Shown: positions 23,065-32,289 of the stretch, one piece after another | Position numbering within the stretch: the first letter of the stretch is position 1 | How the letters are laid out: every line of letters starts with the position of its first letter | Assembly (NCBI RefSeq): GCF_000745775.1 | Contig: NZ_KN050752.1 | Coordinates: forward strand, 357,074 to 421,073 | Reading direction: 5' to 3' | Source of the DNA: Flavobacterium sp. ASV13 | Lineage (GTDB): Bacteria > Bacteroidota > Bacteroidia > Flavobacteriales > Flavobacteriaceae | Length of the DNA stretch: 64,000 nt | The notes under the pieces: model-generated | Databases searched by the model: none | Seen by the model: only the letters and a program-made list of their open reading frames with translations | What the model was told of the DNA's origin: nothing | Translations under genes and position numbers: made by a program

Positions 23065-25335
23065 ATGAATAACTTTAAAAACTCCTTATTTTACATTACA
23101 GTAATTGGCGGTTTTACGACTTTGATATATTGGATAATTTCACAAGGTTCATCTCTTGAAGCGGGCCGAAATGTATTAGAAAAAAAAATAGAAAGTAATC
23201 ATTGGAATGATTTTTTGAATTCAATGGTTGAAAACCTGCAACATCCTCTTGCCATATTATTAGCACAGATTGTAACCATTATTTTAGTTGCGCGTTTATT
23301 CGGATGGTTTTTTAGAAAAATCGGACAGCCATCTGTAATTGGAGAAATGATTGCGGGAATTGTTCTCGGGCCATCTTTAGTTGGAATGTATTTTCCGGAG
23401 TTTTCAGCCGCTTTATTCCCAAAGGAGTCTTTAGGTAATCTTCAGTTTTTAAGTCAGATCGGTCTTATTCTTTTCATGTTCGTTATCGGAATGGAATTGG
23501 ATTTGAAAGTTTTGAAGAATAAAGCGCACGATGCTGTTGTAATTAGTCACGCCAGTATTGTTATTCCATTTGCTTTAGGATTGACACTTGCTTATTTTAT
23601 TTACGGAACTTTTGCTCCTCAAGGCGTTGCATTTTCTTCGTTCGGATTGTTTATGGGAATTGCTATGAGTATTACCGCATTTCCGGTTCTGGCTAGAATA
23701 GTGCAGGAGAGAGGTCTTCAAAAAACCAAACTTGGAACTATCGCCATTACCTGTGCGGCAGCCGATGATATTACGGCTTGGTGTATTTTGGCAGTAGTAA
23801 TTGCGATTGTAAAAGCAGGTTCATTAGCTAGTTCACTTTATGTAATTGGTTTGGCGATTTTGTATGTGATTATCATGTTGAAAATTGTTCGTCCTTTCTT
23901 AAAACGTGTTGGTGATTTAAATTCAACTCGCGAAAGTTTGAATAAACCTGTCGTTGCGATTTTCTTTCTGACACTTTTATTTTCGGCATATGCCGCTGAA
24001 TTAATTGGAATTCACGCATTATTTGGAGCTTTCTTAGCCGGAGCGATTATGCCGGAAAACAGTAAATTCAGAAATATTTTTATCGAAAAAGTGGAAGATG
24101 TTTCGATAATTGTTCTTTTGCCTTTATTCTTTGTATTTACGGGTCTTCGTACACAAATCGGATTGTTGAATGATCCTGCTTTATGGAAAATCACTGGATT
24201 AATTATTGTTGTTGCTGTTGTAGGTAAGTTCTTTGGAAGTGCTTTAGCAGCAAAATTTGTCGGGCAAAACTGGAAAGACAGTTTGGCAATCGGTGCTTTA
24301 ATGAACACACGTGGATTGATGGAATTGGTTGTTTTGAATATTGGTTATGATTTGGGAGTATTATCTACAGAGATTTTTACAATGATGGTAATCATGGCTT
24401 TGATCACAACTTTTATGACCGGACCAGCTTTAGATTTTATCAATTTTGTTTTTAAAGATAAAGTTACAGCAGTTCCAGAAGAAATTGGAACCAAAAGCAA
24501 ATACAAGATTCTGCTTTCTTTTGCCACTCCTGAAAGAGGAAAAAAATTGCTAAAAATTGCAAATAGCTTAGTTAAAAAACAGGGCGACAATTCTGTTGTA
24601 ACGGCAATGCATTTGTCTTTAAGTACAGAAATCCATTCATTTGACGTCAAAGATCACGAGCGAAAAATGCTGATTCCTATTATTGAAGAATCAAAACATT
24701 TGGATCAAAAGATAAATAGTGTTTTTAAAGTAACAAATGATATCGATGCTGATATTATTGATTCGGCTAATCAAGGCGAATATGATTTGTTGCTTGTTGG
24801 ATTGGGACAATCTATTTTTGATGGAACTTTACTTGGAAAAATCCTTGGATTTACAACCAGAATAGTAAATCCAGACCGATTGATAGATAAATTTACAGGA
24901 AAAGAAGGTTTGTTTGAAAATTCTCCTTTTGATGAAAGAACACGTCATATTATTGCAAAAAGTAAAATGCCGGTCGGGATTTTTATTGACAAAGATTTAG
25001 AAGAAGTTGATCAGGTTTTTATGCCGGTTTTTAGCAAAGAAGATGCTTATTTAATTGAATATGCTAAAAAACTGATCAATAATAATGGTTCTCAGATTAC
25101 AGTTTTAGATGCGAGCGGTGAAGTGAAAAATACTCGCGATATTCAGGAAACAATTCGCTCGATTGAACAGATTGCTCCAAATCATATTATGATTATGCAT
25201 GACAGAACAATTAAGAAAGAGTTTTTAGAAACGCAAAACTTAATGATCATAAGTTTAGACAGCTGGAAAAAATTGATCGAATCTCAAAGCACTTGGTTGA
25301 ATAATACGCCTTCTGTTTTGATTCTTAAACCTTAA
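23065..25335 (+). CDS. CPA2-family cation:proton antiporter with C-terminal soluble domain
   Basis: 756 aa. An N-terminal segment is followed by 12-13 transmembrane helices (about 10-440) with LFGWFFRKIGQPSVIGEMIAGIVLGPS, the ITAFPVLARI motif and the AADDITAW Asp-Asp pair of CPA2 Na+(K+)/H+ exchangers. The C-terminal 300 residues are soluble and resemble tandem universal-stress-like folds (YKILLSFATPE, NHIMIMHDRTI). There is no TrkA-N nucleotide-binding motif. I chose ATG 23065 over the upstream TTG frame because the hydrophobic start follows it directly. It lies 112 bp after the LytTR regulator. Confidence 0.88.
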   Translation: MNNFKNSLFYITVIGGFTTLIYWIISQGSSLEAGRNVLEKKIESNHWNDFLNSMVENLQHPLAILLAQIVTIILVARLFGWFFRKIGQPSVIGEMIAGIVLGPSLVGMYFPEFSAALFPKESLGNLQFLSQIGLILFMFVIGMELDLKVLKNKAHDAVVISHASIVIPFALGLTLAYFIYGTFAPQGVAFSSFGLFMGIAMSITAFPVLARIVQERGLQKTKLGTIAITCAAADDITAWCILAVVIAIVKAGSLASSLYVIGLAILYVIIMLKIVRPFLKRVGDLNSTRESLNKPVVAIFFLTLLFSAYAAELIGIHALFGAFLAGAIMPENSKFRNIFIEKVEDVSIIVLLPLFFVFTGLRTQIGLLNDPALWKITGLIIVVAVVGKFFGSALAAKFVGQNWKDSLAIGALMNTRGLMELVVLNIGYDLGVLSTEIFTMMVIMALITTFMTGPALDFINFVFKDKVTAVPEEIGTKSKYKILLSFATPERGKKLLKIANSLVKKQGDNSVVTAMHLSLSTEIHSFDVKDHERKMLIPIIEESKHLDQKINSVFKVTNDIDADIIDSANQGEYDLLLVGLGQSIFDGTLLGKILGFTTRIVNPDRLIDKFTGKEGLFENSPFDERTRHIIAKSKMPVGIFIDKDLEEVDQVFMPVFSKEDAYLIEYAKKLINNNGSQITVLDASGEVKNTRDIQETIRSIEQIAPNHIMIMHDRTIKKEFLETQNLMIISLDSWKKLIESQSTWLNNTPSVLILKP

Positions 25336-25358
25336 ATAGTTTTAAATTTTAATGCTTT

Positions 25359-25404
25359 AAATCCCAAATTTCAATTGTTATGATTGGAGTTTGGGATTTT
25401 TTTT
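25359..25404 (+). terminator. Hairpin terminator after the antiporter
   Basis: AAATCCCAAA pairs with TTTGGGATTT and is followed by a long T-run. A near copy follows leuS at 37398. Confidence 0.75.
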
Positions 25405-25406
25405 AT

Positions 25407-25547
25407 AGCCACGAATTCACAAATTTATCGCATTTCTTTGCGCAGTTTGTTAACCATAAATTTCACAAATTGTAACAAAATCAATTTGTGAAATTCAGCG
25501 GAAAAATTTTCACAAAGTTAAGTGGTGAAATTCGTGAATTAGTGGCT
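25407..25547. repeat. Long imperfect inverted repeat, GCCACGAATTCAC family
   Basis: AGCCACGAATTCACAAATT on the left and TTCGTGAATTAGTGGCT on the right, with inner arms CACAAATTG/CAATTTGTG. It is related to the repeat at 37456-37505. Confidence 0.65.
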
Positions 25548-25567
25548 GAAAAAATGGGAATTTAAAA

Positions 25568-28060
25568 TTAAAGCCCCAAATCAATAACATAAGAAATCTT
25601 AACTGCAATATTATCTTCAAATTTCAGCAATTGATTTGGTCCATAGCGATAAAATCCCCCTAGTCCAAAACCTTTAAAAATTCGGTTTAACTCAATTCCG
25701 GATTCGAAATAACCTTTGTCTAAAGTTTTATAATCTGGACCAACATGCTGTTCAGGTTTTTCCATATTTCCCCAAGCCATTCTTGTAACCAAAACTAAAG
25801 AAGGTCGAACCTTTTTCATGATTTTAATTCGGTCAAAACCATGTTTTATTTGAAAGAATAAATATTGGCTGGAGAAAAACTCATTAAAATACATGGTTTC
25901 AAAACTGTTTCTTCCGGCAAAAGTAATACGCTGAATAACGGTTTCTTTGGTTAAATTATTTGGCATCGTATTGTACAAATGCGTAATAGGAACATCGCCC
26001 ATTGCGACACCGCCTTGTAAAAGTAAGCTTGTTTTTTGTCCGTTTAGGTACTTTTTTTCATACTCTGTTTTGAAATCTATTTTACTGAATGTAAAGTCGT
26101 TTTCGAGGACATTTGGAAGCGATTGTGTGTATTGAAAAGTAAACCTCGGAAATCTTTTGTCTGATTCTGTTCTGCCAGTTGGAGTCTGCATAAATTCACT
26201 GAATGGCGCCCAAACAATTGAAACCATTGCAGTAGTCATGATGTAATTCGAGTATAATTGTCCGTTTAAATTGAAAAGATAATCGAATTTTGGCTCAACA
26301 TAAGTTCTTGCTAATTCAAAAACAGCTTCAGTTTTCGGAATAATTTTGGTCTGAACATTGGCTTTCCAAGCAATATATTTGTAGAAAGTACTAATGTTGA
26401 TTGGACGCGGATCATAGATTTTGAAAACACGTTTATCAACGGCAAAAACGGTACTCGCAATCTCGCGGACATCATCTGTATACGATCCGTTGATCCAAGT
26501 ATTAGTGTTTTTGTCCAATAAAACGCCAGAACCTATATTGTATTTAAAAGCGCCATCTTTTGTTCCGTACGCGCCATAACCTTCAATTCTAAAGTTTTTG
26601 GAAAATCGATCGTTTGTAACGCCTCCCAGACCTAAACGAAATCCTTCATAGTTATTATAACTGATGACTTTTTTTAAATCCAAATCAATTGGCCCGATAG
26701 GAAGATAACCATTGATGATTTTTCGGCCCAAACCAAGACGTTTTTCAATTCTTTTGCTTAACGATAAACTGTCTATTAATTGATAGGTTCTTTGACCTTT
26801 AAGATCTAAAGCTTCTTTTCGGTAAGTATTCCAGAATTCTTCGGGCTTTTTATTGGCATCATCTTTAATTTCAATATAAAGCGACGGATTTTTTATCGAA
26901 GGATTTGTGTTGTAATGAATATCGAAATTATTGCTTTCAGAAATTAAATAAGTAAAATCAGAAGCTACTTTTTTTCTTCGTTCATAATTGTCTTCAACGT
27001 CACCATCAAACTGAATCGTTCCGCCCAAAATTTTAATATCATCGTCATTTTTCCCTTTGACAATTTTAAAAGTGGTATTACTCTGGAACCAGATTTTTTC
27101 CTCTGGCACATATTCAAATTCGTGTATACCGCTAATATCTAAAACGGCTTTTATACGCATTACAGCTTTTGCAACAGCAAAATTTTCCTGATCAATATAT
27201 AAAACACCTTCTAGTGCATTTGTTTTTCTTTTCTTGTTTTTAAAGTAAATCATAAAGGTATTTCGACCTTTAATGGGAACTGTGTCCAAAAGTTTGTAAT
27301 TATAATCAGAAAATGCGTTGTCAGCGATTGGACTTTGATGTTTGGTTTCAAACAATTCATATTTCGAATCGTAAATCGAAATAGACTGCAAGTTGAAAGC
27401 GATAATTTCATAAACAGGCTGTTTAAATCCTGCCATTTTTGTGCCTAAAATGGTTTCTTTTAATTTATTGTTTCCAAATTGATATTGCGAAACTTTCTCC
27501 GTTTGAAATAAATGCTGTTTGCTTATGATTTCTTTAAACTTATAATCCGAAGAATCAATGTTGATTTGCTTTTTATTGAAATCTTTATATGTTGCTGAAG
27601 AATCGATTCGGCCGTCGATCGAATCCGGATTTGCTGTAACAATCAGTTTGTTGTATGTTTTGTATTCAAAACTGCTGAGTTTTTTCTGCGGATTGTTTTT
27701 GTTTTTATTCGCAATAACTTTTTTTATAATTGCTAATGCTGGATTTTCATTTGAAACAACGACTTCCTTTAAATCATCTGTTTTTTGAGAAAGCGAAACG
27801 GGATAAAATTTTTTCTTCTCTACAACAGGAACTAATTTTGTCTGAAAACCAATATAGGAAACAGCAAAAGTGGTCGTTTTTGAATTGATTTTAAGTTCAA
27901 ATTTCCCATCAACATCTGTAATAGTATTGTTGTTGTCTGCTGTAGTTATGGTTGCAAAAGGAAGCGGTTTATTGTGTGGATCGGTAACAATTCCGTTTAT
28001 TTGAAACTGCGCCTGAATGGTAAGCGTGAAAAACAAAGTCAAAAAACAAAATAGCTTCAT
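25568..28060 (-). CDS. DUF5686/CarboxypepD_reg-like outer-membrane protein
   Basis: 830 aa with a Sec signal (MKLFCFLTLFFTLTIQAQ). An N-terminal CarboxypepD_reg-like domain (about 20-105, INGIVTDPHNKPLPFATITT, VDGKFELKI) is followed by the long DUF5686 region. That region has a periplasmic part and a probable C-terminal barrel of about 12-16 strands ending in FEDNIAVKISYVIDLGL, with a terminal aromatic/Leu-type strand. The family is common in Bacteroidota and has no firm function. It has no TonB plug domain, so it is not a TonB receptor. It is monocistronic between two hairpins. Confidence 0.85.
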   Translation of the reverse strand: MKLFCFLTLFFTLTIQAQFQINGIVTDPHNKPLPFATITTADNNNTITDVDGKFELKINSKTTTFAVSYIGFQTKLVPVVEKKKFYPVSLSQKTDDLKEVVVSNENPALAIIKKVIANKNKNNPQKKLSSFEYKTYNKLIVTANPDSIDGRIDSSATYKDFNKKQINIDSSDYKFKEIISKQHLFQTEKVSQYQFGNNKLKETILGTKMAGFKQPVYEIIAFNLQSISIYDSKYELFETKHQSPIADNAFSDYNYKLLDTVPIKGRNTFMIYFKNKKRKTNALEGVLYIDQENFAVAKAVMRIKAVLDISGIHEFEYVPEEKIWFQSNTTFKIVKGKNDDDIKILGGTIQFDGDVEDNYERRKKVASDFTYLISESNNFDIHYNTNPSIKNPSLYIEIKDDANKKPEEFWNTYRKEALDLKGQRTYQLIDSLSLSKRIEKRLGLGRKIINGYLPIGPIDLDLKKVISYNNYEGFRLGLGGVTNDRFSKNFRIEGYGAYGTKDGAFKYNIGSGVLLDKNTNTWINGSYTDDVREIASTVFAVDKRVFKIYDPRPINISTFYKYIAWKANVQTKIIPKTEAVFELARTYVEPKFDYLFNLNGQLYSNYIMTTAMVSIVWAPFSEFMQTPTGRTESDKRFPRFTFQYTQSLPNVLENDFTFSKIDFKTEYEKKYLNGQKTSLLLQGGVAMGDVPITHLYNTMPNNLTKETVIQRITFAGRNSFETMYFNEFFSSQYLFFQIKHGFDRIKIMKKVRPSLVLVTRMAWGNMEKPEQHVGPDYKTLDKGYFESGIELNRIFKGFGLGGFYRYGPNQLLKFEDNIAVKISYVIDLGL

Positions 28061-28107
28061 ACAGCGTGTTATAGTTTCAAAAACGAAAAGATTTTACTTT
28101 TGGTATG

Positions 28108-28115
28108 CAAAAATA
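28108..28115 (-). promoter_or_regulatory. -7 box TATTTTTG for the DUF5686 gene
   Basis: Exact TAnnTTTG on the minus strand, followed by CAT, about 48 bp before the start. The -33 element is not seen. Confidence 0.4.
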
Positions 28116-28121
28116 AGAATA

Positions 28122-28160
28122 AAAAAATCCGTCTGACGCTATTTTGCCAAACGGATTTTT
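28122..28160 (-). terminator. Hairpin terminator after frr
   Basis: AAAATCCGT and ACGGATTTT pair around a 20-nt loop and have a T-run on the minus strand, 20 bp past the frr stop. Confidence 0.7.
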
Positions 28161-28179
28161 TATTTTGTGCCAAATGTAA

Positions 28180-28743
28180 TTACACTTTCATGATTTCAGC
28201 TTCTTTTGCAGCTAATAACTCATCAATTTTTTTAGTGAAAGCATTTGTTAAGTTTTGAACTTCTTCTTCAGCAGATTTGCAAATGTCTTCAGAAGTTCCT
28301 TCTTTTTCTAATTTTTTAATATCAGTATTTGCATCTTTACGAGAATTACGGATACCAATCTTAGCATCTTCAGCCTCAGATTTTGCTTGTTTTGCCAAAT
28401 CACGACGACGCTCTTCTGTCAAAGGCGGAACGCTGATAATGATAACATCACCATTATTCATCGGGTTAAATCCGATGTTTGCAATCATAATTGCTTTTTC
28501 AATTGCTTGTAGCATATTTTTTTCAAACGGCTGCAAAGTAATTGTTCTAGCGTCAGGAACACTGATTTTTGATACTTGAGAAAGTGGTGTTGCAGCTCCG
28601 TAGTAATCAACAAAAACACCTCCAAGCATTGCCGGAGAAGCTTTTCCTGCACGAATATTTAGAAATTCTTTTTCTAAGTGTGCAATCGAACCATTCATTG
28701 ATTCTTCAGTACTTTCTAATATAAAATCTATTTCTTCACTCAT
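28180..28743 (-). CDS. frr: Ribosome recycling factor
   Basis: 187-aa RRF, which with EF-G splits the post-termination ribosome. The family pattern is clear: LNIRAGKASPAML, VDYYGAATPLSQVSKISVPDARTITLQPFEK, GDVIIISVPPLTEERRRDLAKQAK, and the C-terminal helix of the three-helix bundle (VQNLTNAFTKKIDELLAAKEAEIMKV). It lies directly downstream of pyrH, the usual pairing. The gap between them carries a 7-nt AGTTTTC array. Confidence 0.97.
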   Translation of the reverse strand: MSEEIDFILESTEESMNGSIAHLEKEFLNIRAGKASPAMLGGVFVDYYGAATPLSQVSKISVPDARTITLQPFEKNMLQAIEKAIMIANIGFNPMNNGDVIIISVPPLTEERRRDLAKQAKSEAEDAKIGIRNSRKDANTDIKKLEKEGTSEDICKSAEEEVQNLTNAFTKKIDELLAAKEAEIMKV

Positions 28744-28751
28744 TTTTTTTT

Positions 28752-28785
28752 AGTTTTCAGTTTTCATTCTCAGTTTTCAGTTAAA
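28752..28785. repeat. 7-nt period array (AGTTTTC type)
   Basis: AGTTTTC, AGTTTTC, ATTCTC (6 nt), AGTTTTC, AGTTAAA. It lies just upstream of the frr start on its template side. Confidence 0.65.
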
Positions 28786-28819
28786 GTCGTATTATGTGAC
28801 TGTAAACTGTTGCTGAGGA

Positions 28820-29527
28820 CTATATATTTACTACAGTTCCAATATTTTCGCCTGCGCAGATTTTCAAAAGGTTTCCAATTTTGTTCATATCAAAAACAAC
28901 GATTGGCAATTTGTTTTCCTGGCTTAATGTAAAAGCAGTAGTATCCATTACATTTAATCCTTTTTTAAGTACGTCGTCAAATGAAATGAAATCAAATTTT
29001 ACTGCTGAAGCATTTTTTTCAGGATCACAATCATAAACTCCGTCAACACGTGTTCCTTTCAGGATAACATCAGCATTGATTTCGATTCCTCTCAAAACAG
29101 CTGCAGTGTCTGTTGTAAAATATGGATTTCCGGTTCCGGCTCCAAAAATTACGATTCTGCCTTTTTCAAGATGACGATCAGCTCTTCTTTTGATGTATGG
29201 TTCTGCAATAGATTCCATTTTCAAAGCAGTTTGCAAACGAGTTTTCATTCCTTTGTCTTCAAGTGCGCCCTGCAAAGCCATTCCATTAATAACAGTTGCA
29301 AGCATTCCCATGTAATCTCCCTGCACCCTGTCCATTCCTGAGCTTGCTCCGGCAACGCCTCTAAAAATATTTCCTCCTCCAATAACAATAGCAATTTCTA
29401 CTCCTTTGTCGTGAATTTGCTTGATTTCGTCAGCATATTCGCCTAATCTTTTCGGGTCAATTCCGTATTGTAAATCACCCATTAAGGCCTCGCCACTAAG
29501 TTTTAGAAGAATTCTTTTATATTTCAT
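28820..29527 (-). CDS. pyrH: UMP kinase
   Basis: 235-aa amino-acid-kinase-fold enzyme that phosphorylates UMP to UDP. Diagnostic blocks: KLSGEALMGD at the N-terminus, IVIGGGNIFRG, MDRVQGDYMGMLATVINGMALQGALE, the FGAGTGNPYFTTDTAAVLRG nucleotide loop and KGTRVDGVYDCDPEKN. The length is typical of the bacterial hexameric enzyme. A TATATTTG box lies 23-30 bp upstream, and frr follows on the same strand. Confidence 0.97.
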   Translation of the reverse strand: MKYKRILLKLSGEALMGDLQYGIDPKRLGEYADEIKQIHDKGVEIAIVIGGGNIFRGVAGASSGMDRVQGDYMGMLATVINGMALQGALEDKGMKTRLQTALKMESIAEPYIKRRADRHLEKGRIVIFGAGTGNPYFTTDTAAVLRGIEINADVILKGTRVDGVYDCDPEKNASAVKFDFISFDDVLKKGLNVMDTTAFTLSQENKLPIVVFDMNKIGNLLKICAGENIGTVVNI

Positions 29528-29549
29528 GTTTGTGTTGCGTTAATTTGTG

Positions 29550-29557
29550 CAAATATA
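29550..29557 (-). promoter_or_regulatory. pyrH -7 box TATATTTG
   Basis: Exact TAnnTTTG on the minus strand followed by GC, 23 bp upstream of the start codon. Confidence 0.5.
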
Positions 29558-29719
29558 GACATATTCTGATTTTTAGAAATAATGTTTACAAAAAAAATAA
29601 TTGCGGCCTTGATTTTAAAATTATAAAGAGTTTTTACAGTTTTTTTGTATCAAATCTGATAAAAGTCATTCCTCAATCTTCAGAAATCCGTAAATTTATG
29701 CTAAGCAAAATAACTATTT

Positions 29720-30337
29720 ATGAAAAGTATCGTAGCCAAAGCATTATTCAATAGTCACTCTTATATTGAATATCGAAAATTAGTAACCGATTTATTGTCA
29801 GAAGGAAAATCAACCGGAAACGAACAATCTGACAGTTTGACCAATTATTCGAAACTAAATGAAACCCGAATGAACCGATTGGAAAAGACGATCGTAATTT
29901 CTGAAGATACAATTTCAAAACTACAGCATTTGGATAATCATTATATCTGGCTTGTAATTTCAGAAGGCTGGTGTGGTGATGCAGCTCAGATTCTACCTAT
30001 TTTAAATAAAATGGCGCTTGCATCAGATAAAAAAATCGATTTGCGAATAGTGCTTCGTGATGAAAATGATGACTTGATGAATCATTATTTGACCAACGGC
30101 GGAAGAGCAATCCCGAAAGTAATTGTGATTTGTAAAGAAGCGGGAATCGTTCGTGCAGATTGGGGACCAAGACCAAAAGGCGCGACAGAGTTGATGGCAA
30201 AACACAAAAGAGAAGTTGGGCCAATTGATGAAAAAATAAAAACCGATTTGCAATTATGGTACTTGGCTGATAAAGGAATTTCAGTTCAGGAAGAACTTCT
30301 GGAAATTATGGAAAACATCAAGTATAATCGGTTATAA
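29720..30337 (+). CDS. Thioredoxin-family protein, single-Cys active site
   Basis: 205 aa, no signal peptide. The thioredoxin-like core spans about 75-175, with the active-site block EGWCGDAAQILP in which the usual CXXC is reduced to CGDA, so only one redox Cys remains. GGRAIPKVIVI supplies the cis-Pro and its strand. This Thioredoxin_9-like family is common in Firmicutes and Bacteroidota and is not well characterised. It could work as a monothiol or peroxide-reactive protein, but this is inference. It is monocistronic, with its own leader. Confidence 0.8.
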   Translation: MKSIVAKALFNSHSYIEYRKLVTDLLSEGKSTGNEQSDSLTNYSKLNETRMNRLEKTIVISEDTISKLQHLDNHYIWLVISEGWCGDAAQILPILNKMALASDKKIDLRIVLRDENDDLMNHYLTNGGRAIPKVIVICKEAGIVRADWGPRPKGATELMAKHKREVGPIDEKIKTDLQLWYLADKGISVQEELLEIMENIKYNRL

Positions 30338-30546
30338 TGCTTTTATTTTGAAAAAATAACGGGCAAAATAATTGTTGATAACGTGTTGATAATAAACTAA
30401 ATAAGATGTTAAATAAAGGCTCTAAAATTTTTATTTGGAGGAAAATTTTGTATCTTAGTAAAACTATCCCACTTCTATTATTAATTTTCTGATTTACTCT
30501 TTTTATTGGTGTTTATTTAATGTTTAACTATTAAAAAATCACTATT

Positions 30547-30624
30547 ATGAAAAAGTTATTCGAAAGATTCTATGATTTCTTTTCAACCTTTTTATTTGGA
30601 GGGAAAAATGTGCCTCACTATTAA
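30547..30624 (+). CDS. Possible 25-aa microprotein
   Basis: ATG frame of 25 codons, MKKLFERFYDFFSTFLFGGK plus NVPHY. The N-terminal two thirds form an amphipathic Phe-rich helix. A typical rho-independent terminator (30673-30705) ends on the same strand, and no other plus-strand gene lies between the thioredoxin-like gene and this terminator. A short transcript containing this ORF is therefore likely. It could also be a non-coding RNA. Confidence 0.35.
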   Translation: MKKLFERFYDFFSTFLFGGKNVPHY

Positions 30625-30672
30625 CTCAGAGGGAATAAGTATGGAATAACTATACTTTGATTTACGAGCTTG

Positions 30673-30705
30673 GCACATTACTGCTTATTTGTAATGTGCT
30701 TTTTT
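30673..30705 (+). terminator. Rho-independent terminator
   Basis: GCACATTAC pairs with GTAATGTGC and is followed by seven Ts on the plus strand. There is no T-run on the minus strand, so it serves a plus-strand transcript from the 30338-30672 gap or the thioredoxin-like gene. Confidence 0.8.
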
Positions 30706-30706
30706 A

Positions 30707-31396
30707 TTACTTTAAGCTTTCTTCAAATAAAGTAATATCGATCGCATTTTTAACATCATATTCGCCAATTTTAGTACGGCGCAAAACAGTTAAATGTGAT
30801 CCCGAATTCATTGCTTTTCCAAAATCATAAGCAAGTGAACGAATATAAGTTCCTTTTGAACAAACAACTCTAAAATCTATTTCAGGTAATTCAATTCTAG
30901 TAATTTCAAATTCGTGAATTGTTGTTTTTCTGCTTGCAATTTCAACAGTTTCTCCTGCTCGTGCATGTTCATATAAACGCACGCCATCTTTTTTAATAGC
31001 AGAGAAAATAGGCGGTTTTTGATCAATTTCACCTAAAAACTGTTTTACGGTTTCGTAAATTAATGTTTCGTCAATATGATCTGTTGGGAAAGTCTGATCA
31101 ATTTCTGTTTCTAAATCATAAGATGGAGTAGTGGCTCCAATGAAAAATGTTCCTGTATATTCTTTGGCCTGACCTTGCAATTCAGAAATCCTTTTGGTGA
31201 ATTTTCCAGTACAGATTAATAATAAGCCAGTTGCCAAAGGGTCTAAAGTTCCGGCATGACCAATTTTGAACTTTTTTGGAAGTCCGACTTTATTAATTAA
31301 AAGGTATTTTAATTTATTGACAGCTTGAAATGAACTCCATTTTAATGGTTTGTCAATCAATAAAACTTGTCCTTCTAAATATTCTTCAGGTGTCAT
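30707..31396 (-). CDS. truB: tRNA pseudouridine(55) synthase TruB
   Basis: 229 aa; makes pseudouridine 55 in the T-loop of tRNAs. The catalytic motif is GHAGTLDPLATGLL with Asp52; the KPLKWSSFQAVN block and the CSKGTYIRSLAYDFG RNA-contact block are present. No C-terminal PUA extension is obvious, as usual for short bacterial TruB. Its ATG overlaps the uppP stop by 1 bp (TAATG), and it is last in the ftsX-DUF3098-uppP-truB set. Confidence 0.95.
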   Translation of the reverse strand: MTPEEYLEGQVLLIDKPLKWSSFQAVNKLKYLLINKVGLPKKFKIGHAGTLDPLATGLLLICTGKFTKRISELQGQAKEYTGTFFIGATTPSYDLETEIDQTFPTDHIDETLIYETVKQFLGEIDQKPPIFSAIKKDGVRLYEHARAGETVEIASRKTTIHEFEITRIELPEIDFRVVCSKGTYIRSLAYDFGKAMNSGSHLTVLRRTKIGEYDVKNAIDITLFEESLK

Positions 31397-32193
31397 TATA
31401 TAATGGTAAGCGGGTGAATGAAAAAGTGGATCAGTAATAAAACGATACCGGCAATGATTCGGTAATAACCGAAAACTTTGAAACCGTTTTTAGTCAAAAA
31501 TCCAATGAAGCTTTTAATAGCTAAAAGTGCTACAGCAAAAGCAACAATATTTCCAATAACCAACATGTTTACCTGATCATGAGATAAGTCAAATCCTGCT
31601 TTGTAATAATCGTAGCATTTTTTTGCCGTTGCGCCTAACATTGTAGGAATTGCCAGGAAAAATGAAAATTCAGCAGCTGTAGTTCTTGATAATTTTTGTG
31701 ACATTCCACCCACAATACTTGCTCCGCTTCGAGAGACTCCCGGAATCATGGCAATACATTGAAATAATCCAATTTTGAAGGCTTGCAAATAAGTGATTTC
31801 TTGTGAAGTTTCGGCTGTATTTGGGCTATTGAACCATTCGTCAACTTTTAATAGAATTATTCCTCCAATCAAAAGTGAAATTGCGACTGTAACTGGGTTT
31901 TCTAATAAGCCATCAATAAAATCGCTTAATAATAATCCGAGTACAACTGCAGGGATAAATGCTACTAAAAGTTTGAAATAAAAATCAAACGTCTGAAAGA
32001 AACGTTTGAAGTATAAAATTATAACCGATAGTATCGCGCCAAGTTGAATTACAATCGTGAAAAGTTTAGTAAAATCATCATGCGCAATCCCAAAAAAAGA
32101 AGAGGCAATAATCATATGTCCTGTTGAAGAAACAGGCAAAAACTCTGTAATTCCTTCAATAATGGCAAGAACGATAGCTTGTAATGTATCCAT
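31396..32193 (-). CDS. uppP: Undecaprenyl-diphosphate phosphatase (UppP/BacA)
   Basis: 265-aa membrane enzyme that recycles undecaprenyl diphosphate to the monophosphate carrier. It has 7-8 hydrophobic segments. Catalytic motifs are EGITEFLPVSSTGH (Glu13, Glu17, His26) and IPGVSRSGAS (Arg154). It overlaps truB by 1 bp. Its presence next to ftsX and truB is a typical Bacteroidota order. It confers bacitracin tolerance in other species. Confidence 0.96.
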   Translation of the reverse strand: MDTLQAIVLAIIEGITEFLPVSSTGHMIIASSFFGIAHDDFTKLFTIVIQLGAILSVIILYFKRFFQTFDFYFKLLVAFIPAVVLGLLLSDFIDGLLENPVTVAISLLIGGIILLKVDEWFNSPNTAETSQEITYLQAFKIGLFQCIAMIPGVSRSGASIVGGMSQKLSRTTAAEFSFFLAIPTMLGATAKKCYDYYKAGFDLSHDQVNMLVIGNIVAFAVALLAIKSFIGFLTKNGFKVFGYYRIIAGIVLLLIHFFIHPLTII

Positions 32194-32196
32194 TTA

Positions 32197-32236
32197 TTAG
32201 ATTGTTAGATTATTAGAATGTTAGACTTCTTAGATT
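32197..32236. repeat. 8-nt period array (TTAGATTG type)
   Basis: TTAGATTG, TTAGATTA, TTAGAATG, TTAGACTT, then C and TTAGATTT, directly upstream of the uppP start on the coding side. Confidence 0.75.
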
Positions 32237-32261
32237 TTTTTAGAAAAGACTAATTTAAAGA

Positions 32262-32288
32262 TCTAAGGTGTCTAAGATGTCTAAGGAG
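32262..32288. repeat. 9-nt period array (TCTAAGGTG type)
   Basis: TCTAAGGTG, TCTAAGATG, TCTAAGGAG in exact 9-nt register, immediately before the DUF3098 stop. It is in inverted orientation to the array at 32197. Confidence 0.75.
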
Positions 32289-32289
32289 T

